Shown here: piece by piece, positions 16,794-23,734 of the stretch | How positions within the stretch are numbered: the stretch's first letter is position 1 | Layout of the letters: the number at the start of each line of letters is the position of its first letter | Assembly: GCA_030433805.1 (NCBI GenBank) | Contig: JARUXA010000016.1 | Coordinates: 62,001 to 126,000, forward strand | DNA from: Sphingomonas sp. PsM26 | GTDB taxonomy: Bacteria > Pseudomonadota > Alphaproteobacteria > Sphingomonadales > Sphingomonadaceae | Length of the DNA: 64,000 nucleotides | Direction of reading: 5' to 3' | Position numbers and translations under genes: made by a program | Notes under the pieces: generated by a model | The model's database searches: none | What the model was told of the DNA's origin: nothing | The model's input: the letters and a program-made list of their open reading frames with translations, nothing else

Positions 16794-18256
16794 GGCGTTT
16801 TCCCGATGGTTCGTGTGAGCAGCAGCGTCGCAATCGCGCGGGCCGGGACGGTGGTCCCCGAAACGCAGGAGCCCGTGTGGCTCCGGTCGGTCAGCACCAT
16901 CTGCGCATGCCAGCCACGCGGGAGGCTCAGCGCGCGCGGGTTGATCCCGCCGTTGACATGGACGAGCACCAGCGTCCGCCCATCGGGGGATAATGCGCCT
17001 GCGGTATCGAGATCGTCGACCGGCACGAGGCGGTAACCGGGCCTGATGTACCGGCTGAATTGCGCCATCGCCCAATATTTGCGCGTCACGTGAATTGCGT
17101 GCGGCCCGGCGGCGGGCACGCGGAGATCGGCCTTCACCAGTCCCCAGTTCGAACCCGGCCCGGACAATGCGGTATTCTCGGTCGCCTGCCAGAAGACCCA
17201 GGCGGCGGGTTCGAGCCGCTTCAGGTCGAGCACGACATGCTCGGCAAAGGCGAGCGCGGAGGGCATGCCCTCGAAGTCCTGCGGGTCCTTGTCGAGCGGC
17301 GTATCGTTCTCGCTCATCCAGAGCTTGATTCCCGAAGCGCGCGCGACGTCGCGCACCCCGGTCTGGTTGACCGTGCCGTAGCTGTGGACGTTGAGCTGCC
17401 CGACCCGCGCGCGCGTTGCCTTTGGGTAGGCGGCCCAGTCCTGCAGGAACAGATGCGAATTCGTTTCGTCGGGTGCTGCGATGACGGTCGCAAGACCGCG
17501 CGCCTTCAAGGCCGCGTCCGTCGCGTCGATCATCATCGCCTGGCGCGCGGGCGACCAATGCGCGCCTTCCTGCGTGTTCTTGGCGAACCAATAATCGGTG
17601 TTGGGCTCATTGACGGGGGAGAGCGTGCGGAAGGTGATTCCGTGGCGATGCTGCAGCTCGTCCACGACGCGCGCCATATAGTCGGCGAAGGGGCGTTCGA
17701 ATCCGGGGCGGAGATTGTCGTCCGTGCCCTTCTCGGCACCCGACACCCGACCCGATACGGTCATGAACCACGGGGGCGAGTTCGAGAAAGCCTCGAAGAT
17801 CGGTTCGCGCACGCGGACACGGATTGCATCCAGCCACCACCGCTGGCTCGTGTCCTGCGACCAGTCCCACATCGCCGCGTCATCCGCGCGCCACCAGTCC
17901 CGACCGGTGGCACCTGCCGGTTGCCGCCAGAAGCCGGGAATCGCGGCACCCGGCCGCAGATAGGCCGGTGTATCCGCCGCATTGCCGCCGCCGATATTAT
18001 AGCGTGCGATCGTCCAGCCGAGCCCGTCCGTACCGTAGAACAGGTCGGCGAGACGCGCGCGATCGGCTTCGGGCCAGCCGCCGGTGACGTGCGCGAACCA
18101 GGCGAGCGCGGTGCCCCAGCCTTCGAACATCGTGGACGGACGCTCGACCGCCGGACGGATCGTGACCGATACCGTCGGTTCCTGCGCTACCGCCGAAGTG
18201 GCGAGGCATAAGGCGGCAACGCAGGCGGCGAAACGGCTGGAGCGTGGCCGCTTCAT
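16775..18256 (-). CDS. Secreted glycoside hydrolase family 30 enzyme, possibly endo-beta-1,6-galactanase
   Basis: This is a 493-residue (beta/alpha)8 hydrolase with a signal peptide ending SAVAQ (about 25). The N-terminal FEGWGTALAWFAHVTGG is the GH30 signature. The acid/base Glu217 lies in SPVNEPN and the nucleophile Glu316 in LWMSEND, followed by a C-terminal beta-sandwich. The overall look recalls GH30 subfamilies acting on beta-1,6-galactan, which would suit arabinogalactan breakdown; subfamily placement needs a tree. It overlaps the dehydrogenase gene by ATGA and the GH43 gene by 19 nt. Confidence 0.85.
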   Translation of the reverse strand: MKRPRSSRFAACVAALCLATSAVAQEPTVSVTIRPAVERPSTMFEGWGTALAWFAHVTGGWPEADRARLADLFYGTDGLGWTIARYNIGGGNAADTPAYLRPGAAIPGFWRQPAGATGRDWWRADDAAMWDWSQDTSQRWWLDAIRVRVREPIFEAFSNSPPWFMTVSGRVSGAEKGTDDNLRPGFERPFADYMARVVDELQHRHGITFRTLSPVNEPNTDYWFAKNTQEGAHWSPARQAMMIDATDAALKARGLATVIAAPDETNSHLFLQDWAAYPKATRARVGQLNVHSYGTVNQTGVRDVARASGIKLWMSENDTPLDKDPQDFEGMPSALAFAEHVVLDLKRLEPAAWVFWQATENTALSGPGSNWGLVKADLRVPAAGPHAIHVTRKYWAMAQFSRYIRPGYRLVPVDDLDTAGALSPDGRTLVLVHVNGGINPRALSLPRGWHAQMVLTDRSHTGSCVSGTTVPARAIATLLLTRTIGKTPCATGR

Positions 18257-19194
18257 TCCACGAAGGGTTCGACGATCGTCGTCCGCCCGCACAGGAAGAT
18301 GTCGGCGACCAGCCGGAGCGGGCTGACATCGACATCGGAGACACCCGCATGGACGATCTCGGCGAAACGGCGGTAAAGGCCGGGATATTCGCCGTGCAGA
18401 TCGACCGCAGCGGTCGGCGCCGCACCGCCGTCGATCGAGAGCTCACCCCCGCCCTTGGCGAGCGTCAGCGTGCCCGCGTCGGTCTCGACGACGATGTCCC
18501 AGCTTTGCGGGCCCTCCTGGCGGAAATCGAGGTCCATCGCGATCGCCGTGCCCGCGGTGTCGCGGAACCCGACGCGCGCCGCGATCGGCGCGGCACGATT
18601 GGCGGGAACATCGAGATCGGCCTGTTCGACGAACATCGGGTTGGGCAGGATGCGCGTCGCGATCGACAGCGCGTTGATGCCCGGATCAAACACACCGAAC
18701 CCGCCCGGCTCCCAGATCCAGTCCTGTCCGGGATGCCAGACGCGGACGTCCTCGCGCCACGTGATCGTGGCAGCGCGGATCGTGCGGTCGGCGAGCCACG
18801 CGCGCGCGGGTTCGACCCCATCGGCGAAGCGCGAATGCCAGCTCGCGAACAGGCTGATGCCACGTGCATCGGCGGCTTCACGCAACGCTTCCACTTCGGA
18901 CAGTGTCGCGCCGGGGGGCTTTTCGAGGAAGACGTGCCAGCCCTGGTCGATCGCGAATTGCGCGATGCGGCGGCGGACTTGCGGCGGGGTGCACAGGGCG
19001 ACCGCGTCGATCGCCATGCCGCTGGCGGCCAAAGCTTCGATATCGTGGAAATGCGGTTTGCCGTCGGTGCTGTCGCCACTGCGGCTGACGGTGGCGACGA
19101 GATCGAAATCGGGGATCCCGGCGATTGCGGGCAGATGCTGATCCTTGGCGATCTTGCCCATGCCGACGACGGCGATGCGGATCGGCGCGCTCAC
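18253..19194 (-). CDS. L-arabinose/D-galactose 1-dehydrogenase-like, Gfo/Idh/MocA family
   Basis: This is a 313-residue NAD(P)-dependent oxidoreductase with the Rossmann motif VVGMGKIA (9-16) and the EKPPGAT motif (91-97, Lys92). The block WHPGQDWIWEPGG and the following FDPGINALS match, as I remember them, the Azospirillum-type L-arabinose 1-dehydrogenase, which also oxidises D-galactose. It would start the non-phosphorylative arabinose or De Ley-Doudoroff galactose route. The start is the GTG that overlaps the TGA of a tiny upstream frame. Its place between glycosidase genes fits intracellular use of the released sugar. Confidence 0.82.
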   Translation of the reverse strand: MSAPIRIAVVGMGKIAKDQHLPAIAGIPDFDLVATVSRSGDSTDGKPHFHDIEALAASGMAIDAVALCTPPQVRRRIAQFAIDQGWHVFLEKPPGATLSEVEALREAADARGISLFASWHSRFADGVEPARAWLADRTIRAATITWREDVRVWHPGQDWIWEPGGFGVFDPGINALSIATRILPNPMFVEQADLDVPANRAAPIAARVGFRDTAGTAIAMDLDFRQEGPQSWDIVVETDAGTLTLAKGGGELSIDGGAAPTAAVDLHGEYPGLYRRFAEIVHAGVSDVDVSPLRLVADIFLCGRTTIVEPFVE

Positions 19195-19259
19195 AGCGAA
19201 CGCCCCGTAATCACGTTGCGCTGCCTGTCGCGGTGCAGGCGTTCTCTGGTTGCGGTCAT
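19191..19259 (-). CDS. Tiny coupled frame 2 upstream of the sugar dehydrogenase
   Basis: This is a 22-codon frame, MTATRERLHRDRQRNVITGRSL, highly basic. Its ATG overlaps the stop of the preceding 35-codon frame (ATGA), and its TGA overlaps the GTG of the dehydrogenase (GTGA). The exact chaining suggests translation, either as a leader/coupling peptide or as a remnant of a decayed gene. No homologue is recognised. Confidence 0.4.
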   Translation of the reverse strand: MTATRERLHRDRQRNVITGRSL

Positions 19260-19363
19260 GCGAAATCCTTGACGCTGAATTGAAAGTGCGCGGAACCACG
19301 GGCCGTGTCGGCAGCACGCGTGCCCCGGGTGTCGACGATGAAAGCTGGGTTGTAGCCGTTCAT
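19256..19363 (-). CDS. Tiny coupled frame 1, first frame of the minus-strand glycosidase operon
   Basis: This is a 35-codon frame beginning MNGYNPAFIVDTRG, preceded by a good ribosome site (AAGGGGAT, 6 nt before the ATG). It ends in ATGA overlap with the next tiny frame. It may be a real small protein, a leader peptide that sets translation of the operon, or the tail of a deleted gene. The residue mix (two Asp, three Arg, several aromatics) looks protein-like. Function unknown. Confidence 0.4.
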   Translation of the reverse strand: MNGYNPAFIVDTRGTRAADTARGSAHFQFSVKDFA

Positions 19364-19456
19364 GCCGACATCCCCTTGTTCCGTACCCGGTGCCAGGCAG
19401 CAAGCCCTGCGGGGGATGTATCCGGCTGACTGCACCGCGGCTCCGCTCCTCTTATT

Positions 19457-19467
19457 TGTTTGACAAT
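19457..19467. promoter_or_regulatory. GntR-type operator-like palindrome, site 1
   Basis: The sequence ttgtttgacaa is an imperfect inverted repeat of TTGTC-N-GACAA form, about 94 bp upstream of the first minus-strand frame (19363). It resembles operators of FadR-subfamily GntR repressors, some of which respond to sugar acids. Two further matching sites occur in this locus. Confidence 0.5.
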
Positions 19468-19706
19468 AACCCCGACTAATGACCCGTCAAGCAGGTTTCC
19501 CATTGGCGAGGTAAGGGCATGTCGTAGCCTTTCGTCGGCGGCCTAGCGGTCGCGCAGAGACGTCTATTGGATCGGCAATGTAGACTTGGAACCGATTTAC
19601 CGGGGGATGCGGTTCATTGCGCGTCCCGATCATCGCGGAGATGACAATGGTCTGGGGGCACGCGGAAAGTCTCACCCCGCTGTTGCGCAATCAAAATTGG
19701 CTGATA

Positions 19707-19717
19707 TTGTCAGACAA
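19707..19717. promoter_or_regulatory. GntR-type operator-like palindrome, site 2
   Basis: The sequence ttgtcagacaa is a perfect palindrome around a central A, 36-46 bp upstream of the GTG of the plus-strand GH43 operon, where it would overlap a promoter. It is the best of three TTGTC-N-GACAA matches. Confidence 0.55.
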
Positions 19718-19752
19718 GAAACGGAATAATGCCGTGGGTGGGGAGACTGAAC

Positions 19753-20928
19753 GTGGCGTTGGGCCGAGCATTTATCGTGATTGGCCTAATCGGTTCCGCG
19801 CTCGTGGGCACGGCTGTCGCCCAGCAGCTTCCACCGCGGGTTGAGGACGCGGAGGATGCGCCCGCCTGTTCTGCCGCGCGGAACCCCGTGGTCGCTGACG
19901 GCGAACGGCAACTGGCGATCGTTCCCCGACTGGGACGCGCGCACGTCACGCCCGCCAGCAAACAATCCGCCTATCTGATGGTCTATTTCAAGGACGATAC
20001 GCATTCGCTGTACTTCGCGACGTCGCGGGACGGGCACGCGTTCACCGATGTAAACGCGGGGCGACCGATCCTGTCGGGCCGGTCGATCGCGGATCAGAAG
20101 GGCGTTCGCGATCCGCACATCATGCGCGGCCCCGATGGTGCCTTTTACATGGCGATGACCGACCTCCACGTGTTCGGGCAACGCGACTGCGTGCGGACGA
20201 CGCAGTGGGAACGCCCGGAGCAGGACTATGGCTGGGGCAACAATCGCAACATGCTGCTGATGAAGAGCGTCGACCTGCTCCACTGGACGCTGGCCAAGGT
20301 TGACGTGTCGCGGCTGTTCCCGGCGTACAGCCAGGCGGGCAACGCCTGGGCGCCGGAGACGATCTACAACCCCAAGACCCGGCGGATGATGGTCTATTTC
20401 ACCACGCGAATCCGCAACGGGCCCAACTTCATGGTTTCGTCGGAGGCGAACCCCGCTTTCACCACGCTGACCACCGTGCCGCGCAAGATCCTCGACTATC
20501 CCCGGCCACAGGTGAACACGATCGACGCGGACATCACGCTGGTCGGCGGCAAATACCGGATGTTCTACGTCGCGCATGAGAAGCCCGGCAGCATTCGTCA
20601 GGCGGTGTCGAACCAGATCGATCGCGGGTACGTCTACGATGCGCGCAAGATCGACCCGGAGACGGTGGCGGCCGAAGCCCCCAATCTGTGGCGCAGGCAC
20701 GGCACCAACACATGGGTGCTGATGTACGACGTGTTCGGCGTGACGCCCAACAACATGGGGTTTGCCGAGACAACCGATTTCGTCAGCTTCCGGAATATCG
20801 GCCGGTTCAACGATCCGGGTTCGCCGATGAAGGCGACGAACTTCGTCCAGCCCAAGCATGGCACCGTTATGGCGGTCACGCCCGAGGAAGCGGCGCGGCT
20901 CGAACGCTATTTCGGGGTACCCCGGTGA
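19753..20928 (+). CDS. Secreted glycoside hydrolase family 43 enzyme (arabinosidase-like)
   Basis: This protein has 391 residues from the GTG at 19753 (an ATG 24 bp upstream is possible). The signal peptide ends GTAVAQ. The beta-propeller motifs include KGVRDPHIMRGPDG with the catalytic-base Asp, and NAWAPETIYNPKT. It is the first gene of a three-gene operon and ends in GTGA overlap with the endo-arabinanase gene. The sequence is of the type often annotated as GH43 arabinosidase; exact linkage specificity is unknown. Confidence 0.82.
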   Translation: MALGRAFIVIGLIGSALVGTAVAQQLPPRVEDAEDAPACSAARNPVVADGERQLAIVPRLGRAHVTPASKQSAYLMVYFKDDTHSLYFATSRDGHAFTDVNAGRPILSGRSIADQKGVRDPHIMRGPDGAFYMAMTDLHVFGQRDCVRTTQWERPEQDYGWGNNRNMLLMKSVDLLHWTLAKVDVSRLFPAYSQAGNAWAPETIYNPKTRRMMVYFTTRIRNGPNFMVSSEANPAFTTLTTVPRKILDYPRPQVNTIDADITLVGGKYRMFYVAHEKPGSIRQAVSNQIDRGYVYDARKIDPETVAAEAPNLWRRHGTNTWVLMYDVFGVTPNNMGFAETTDFVSFRNIGRFNDPGSPMKATNFVQPKHGTVMAVTPEEAARLERYFGVPR

Positions 20929-21944
20929 CTCGGCTCGGTCGAGCGGCGGCCTCGACGCTGGGTCTCATCCTCGCGGCCGTTCTGTGCACGAGCGCGGCCC
21001 CGCCGTCGCTCAACCAACGGCTGTCGGGCGACATCGTACCCGGGCACGATCCCGTGCTGATCCGTGAGGGTGACGCCTATTACTCCTATTCGACGGGGCA
21101 GCGCGATCGGTTGCCGATCCTTGCGCGGACCTCGCGCGATCTCGTCACTTGGCGCGCCTTGCCGGGGCCGATTGCGGCGATCCCGGCCTGGGCGCTCGCG
21201 GCGGTGCCGGGCGCGAAAGATATCTGGGCACCCGACATCTCCTACGCGAACGGGCGGTACCGGCTGTATTATTCGGTCTCGACCTTCGGCAAGCAGAGGT
21301 CGGTGATCGGGTTGCTGACCAGCCCGACGCTCGATCCGGCCAAGCCCGGCTATGGCTGGCGCGACGAAGGGCTGGTGATCGCGTCGAAGCCCGGCGACGA
21401 TTACAATGCGATCGATCCCAATTTCGTACGCGACCGGCAGGGCGGGGCGTGGCTGGCGCTGGGCAGCTATTGGACCGGCCTCAAGCTCGCGCGGCTCGAT
21501 CCCGCGACGGGCAAGCTCGCCGACCCTGCCGTGCCGCTGACCCCGATCGCGCGCCGCGCGCCCGGGCCCAATACGGCGATCGAGGCGGCGTTCATCATCG
21601 ATCATGGCGGCTGGTATTGGTTGATCGCCTCGTTCGACCGATGCTGCCAGGGGGCCAAAAGCGACTATCACCTCGTCATCGGACGATCGCGCGCGATCAC
21701 GGGGCCGTATGTCGACCGCGCCGGAACCCCGATGCGCGATGGCGGCGGGACGGTTCTGCCGCAGGCCGATGCCGCCGGGAAGGACCGCTTCCGCGGCCCC
21801 GGCCATGCCGGTTTCCTGCACGACCGCGATGGTCGCGATTACCTGATCTACCACGCCTATGACCGCGACCGCCGCGGTGTCCCGACGCTGCGTCTGGCGC
21901 GCATGCGCTGGGCGCGCGACGGGTGGCCGGTGCTCGACAGCTGA
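20925..21944 (+). CDS. Arabinan endo-1,5-alpha-L-arabinanase, GH43
   Basis: This is a 339-residue secreted enzyme (signal peptide 1-24). The three catalytic carboxylates of endo-arabinanases are visible: Asp42 in HDPVLI, Asp164 in YNAIDPNFV and Glu220 in NTAIEAAFI. The family blocks DIWAPDISY and SFDRCCQG are also present. It cleaves internal alpha-1,5 links of arabinan. The GTG start overlaps the previous stop; the next gene begins 6 bp downstream. This is the most specific functional call in the cluster. Confidence 0.9.
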   Translation: MTRLGRAAASTLGLILAAVLCTSAAPPSLNQRLSGDIVPGHDPVLIREGDAYYSYSTGQRDRLPILARTSRDLVTWRALPGPIAAIPAWALAAVPGAKDIWAPDISYANGRYRLYYSVSTFGKQRSVIGLLTSPTLDPAKPGYGWRDEGLVIASKPGDDYNAIDPNFVRDRQGGAWLALGSYWTGLKLARLDPATGKLADPAVPLTPIARRAPGPNTAIEAAFIIDHGGWYWLIASFDRCCQGAKSDYHLVIGRSRAITGPYVDRAGTPMRDGGGTVLPQADAAGKDRFRGPGHAGFLHDRDGRDYLIYHAYDRDRRGVPTLRLARMRWARDGWPVLDS

Positions 21945-21950
21945 AGGACG

Positions 21951-22988
21951 ATGCCGATGACCATTTTAACACGCCGCAGTTTCGTCGCCGGTGCCGCCAC
22001 GGTCGGGCTCGCCCAGCCGTTGCTGGCGCGGCAGTCGCGCGGCGAGACGATCATCAACCCGCTGGTCCGCCAGCGCGCCGATGCGCAGATCGCGCTGCAG
22101 GCCGACGGCTTCTACACCTTCACGGCGTCGGTTCCCGAATATGACCGCGTGATCCTGCGGCGGGCGACAACCATCGCCGGGCTGGCCACCGCGCCGGAGA
22201 CGGTGCTGTGGCGTCGCCCCGCATCCGGCAAGATGGCGGGTCACATCTGGGCACCCGAGATCCACCAGATCGACGGCCGCTGGTATGTCTATGTCGCGGC
22301 GGGGAATGGCGGGGACGTCTTTCACATCCGCACCTACGTCCTGCAGTGCGACGGCAAGGATCCGGTGACGGGCAAATGGTCGGTGCTGGGGCAGCTCGAG
22401 ACACCGTGGGATACGTTCACGCTCGATTCGACGACCTTTGTCCACCGCGGGACGCGCTATCTTTGCTGGGCGCAGCAGGAGCCGGGGATCGAGACCAACT
22501 CCAACCTGTATCTTGCACCGCTCGCGACGCCGACGACGCTGGGGGCCAAACCGACCCGGCTGACCGTCCCGACGCTTCCGTGGGAGGTCCGGGGGTTCAA
22601 GGTCGCCGAGGGGCCCGCGCCGCTGATCCGCAACGGACGCGTGTTCGTGACCTATTCGGCGAGCGCGACCGACTCGCGCTACTGCCTCGGTATGCTGACC
22701 GCGCGCGACGACGCCGATCTGATGGATCCGGCGGCGTGGACGAAATCGCCTGAACCGGTGTTCAAGACCGCGCCCGAACGCCGCATCTACGGCCCCGGCC
22801 ACAACAGCTTCACCGTCGACGGGCGCGGGCGCGACGTGCTGGTTTATCATGCGCGCGATTACGACAAGATCACCGGCGATCCGCTGTACGACCCCAACCG
22901 GCATACGCGCGTCCAGACGTTCGACTATCGCGCGGACGGCACCCCCGACTTCGGAATGCCGGCAGCCAATGGGCCGCTATCGATCTGA
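21951..22988 (+). CDS. GH43 exo-alpha-1,5-L-arabinofuranosidase-like enzyme with Tat-type signal
   Basis: This is a 345-residue protein (an ATG two codons in is also possible). Its TRRSFVAGAA leader has the twin-arginine form. The mature start, NPLVRQRADAQIALQADG, followed by SVPEYDRVILRRATTI, is the pattern of GH43 subfamily 26, whose characterised members remove arabinose from arabino-oligosaccharide ends. It would finish the products of the neighbouring endo-arabinanase. Its last 12 nt overlap the convergent gene at 22977. Confidence 0.85.
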   Translation: MPMTILTRRSFVAGAATVGLAQPLLARQSRGETIINPLVRQRADAQIALQADGFYTFTASVPEYDRVILRRATTIAGLATAPETVLWRRPASGKMAGHIWAPEIHQIDGRWYVYVAAGNGGDVFHIRTYVLQCDGKDPVTGKWSVLGQLETPWDTFTLDSTTFVHRGTRYLCWAQQEPGIETNSNLYLAPLATPTTLGAKPTRLTVPTLPWEVRGFKVAEGPAPLIRNGRVFVTYSASATDSRYCLGMLTARDDADLMDPAAWTKSPEPVFKTAPERRIYGPGHNSFTVDGRGRDVLVYHARDYDKITGDPLYDPNRHTRVQTFDYRADGTPDFGMPAANGPLSI

Positions 22989-23504
22989 TCTTGCCGCCGG
23001 GGCGATGCCGGGGCGGATGGACTGCGCCTCCAGCACGGCAGGATCGCTCGCCAAGGCGTGGAGAAAGGCGTGGCGCTCGGGCGTGCCGACGCGCAGGCGG
23101 CCAAGTCTGCGGTTTTGGTCGCGGGTGAGGGTGAACTGGCGATAGCCCAACCGCGTCAGGCACTGCTCGGTCGTGTTGAGCATCACGACCTGAACCTCGG
23201 ACAGCCGCTTTTCGGGGCGTAACCGCCGGACCATCAGCGCCTGTTCTGTCGCGAGTTCGGTGTCGGAAAGCTGCATCGTGAGGTTACGCTCGGCGAACCG
23301 TTCGGCGGCGGCGAAGGCTTTGGTCGCGGGTTCGCCGGCAATGTCCGCATTCGCGCCGAGCCTGCCGCACTGAACCGCGTCTGCGCGATATTGGGTGAGG
23401 GAAACGCTGGCGCGTCCCCAACTCGTGCGTGGCGCAGATGCCGAAGCCGATGCGGAAACCGCAAGCAGCATCACAAGGCAGAGGCTGTTCGATGTGGAAG
23501 GCAC
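22977..23504 (-). CDS. Secreted protein of unknown function
   Basis: This is a 175-residue protein from a GTG with ribosome site AAGGGA 9 nt upstream; a longer frame to 23567 exists. The N-terminus is a typical signal peptide ending SASASA. The mature part is rich in Arg, Leu and Glu, has two Cys (in VQCGRLG and TEQCLTRLG), and is probably helical. No family is recognised. It overlaps the convergent GH43 gene by 12 nt and is divergent from the TonB receptor gene. Confidence 0.6.
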   Translation of the reverse strand: MPSTSNSLCLVMLLAVSASASASAPRTSWGRASVSLTQYRADAVQCGRLGANADIAGEPATKAFAAAERFAERNLTMQLSDTELATEQALMVRRLRPEKRLSEVQVVMLNTTEQCLTRLGYRQFTLTRDQNRRLGRLRVGTPERHAFLHALASDPAVLEAQSIRPGIAPAARSDR

Positions 23505-23661
23505 GCGCGGTGATCCCTTCAAAAACCGTGGTAAGCCCGAACAGAACCGCAACGCTGGCTCGCGCAAATCCTATTTGCCCCACAATTGAAGTCTAGCAAA
23601 ATATTGATCTGTTCAGGATGCAGTAATCCATTCTGACAGGAACGGCTTGACCACGATCAGT

Positions 23662-23672
23662 TAGTCGGACAA
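23662..23672. promoter_or_regulatory. GntR-type operator-like palindrome, site 3
   Basis: The sequence tagtcggacaa matches TTGTC-N-GACAA with one mismatch and lies 63-73 bp before the ATG of the TonB receptor. It links the receptor gene to the two glycosidase operons by a shared candidate operator. Confidence 0.45.
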
Positions 23673-23734
23673 ATAGGCTGGGAGAGTGAGTCCGACGGCA
23701 ACAGCCGGATCGCTTGATGAGGAGAGGGGAAATC

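Larger units (their letters stand above)
19364..19752. promoter_or_regulatory. Divergent control region of the two glycosidase operons
   Basis: No gene is apparent in this 389-bp stretch. It is less GC-rich than its surroundings near both ends and holds two TTGTC-type palindromes (described separately), one near each operon. A TTGACA hexamer occurs at 19461-19466. The ribosome site ggggaga just before 19753 favours the GTG there over the ATG at 19729 as start of the plus-strand GH43 gene. Confidence 0.6.

Noticed and set aside
23636..23664. EcfG-like general-stress promoter (ggaac then gtta) before the TonB receptor
   Set aside because: The -10 match lacks the C of CGTT and no other stress promoter supports it; likely chance.
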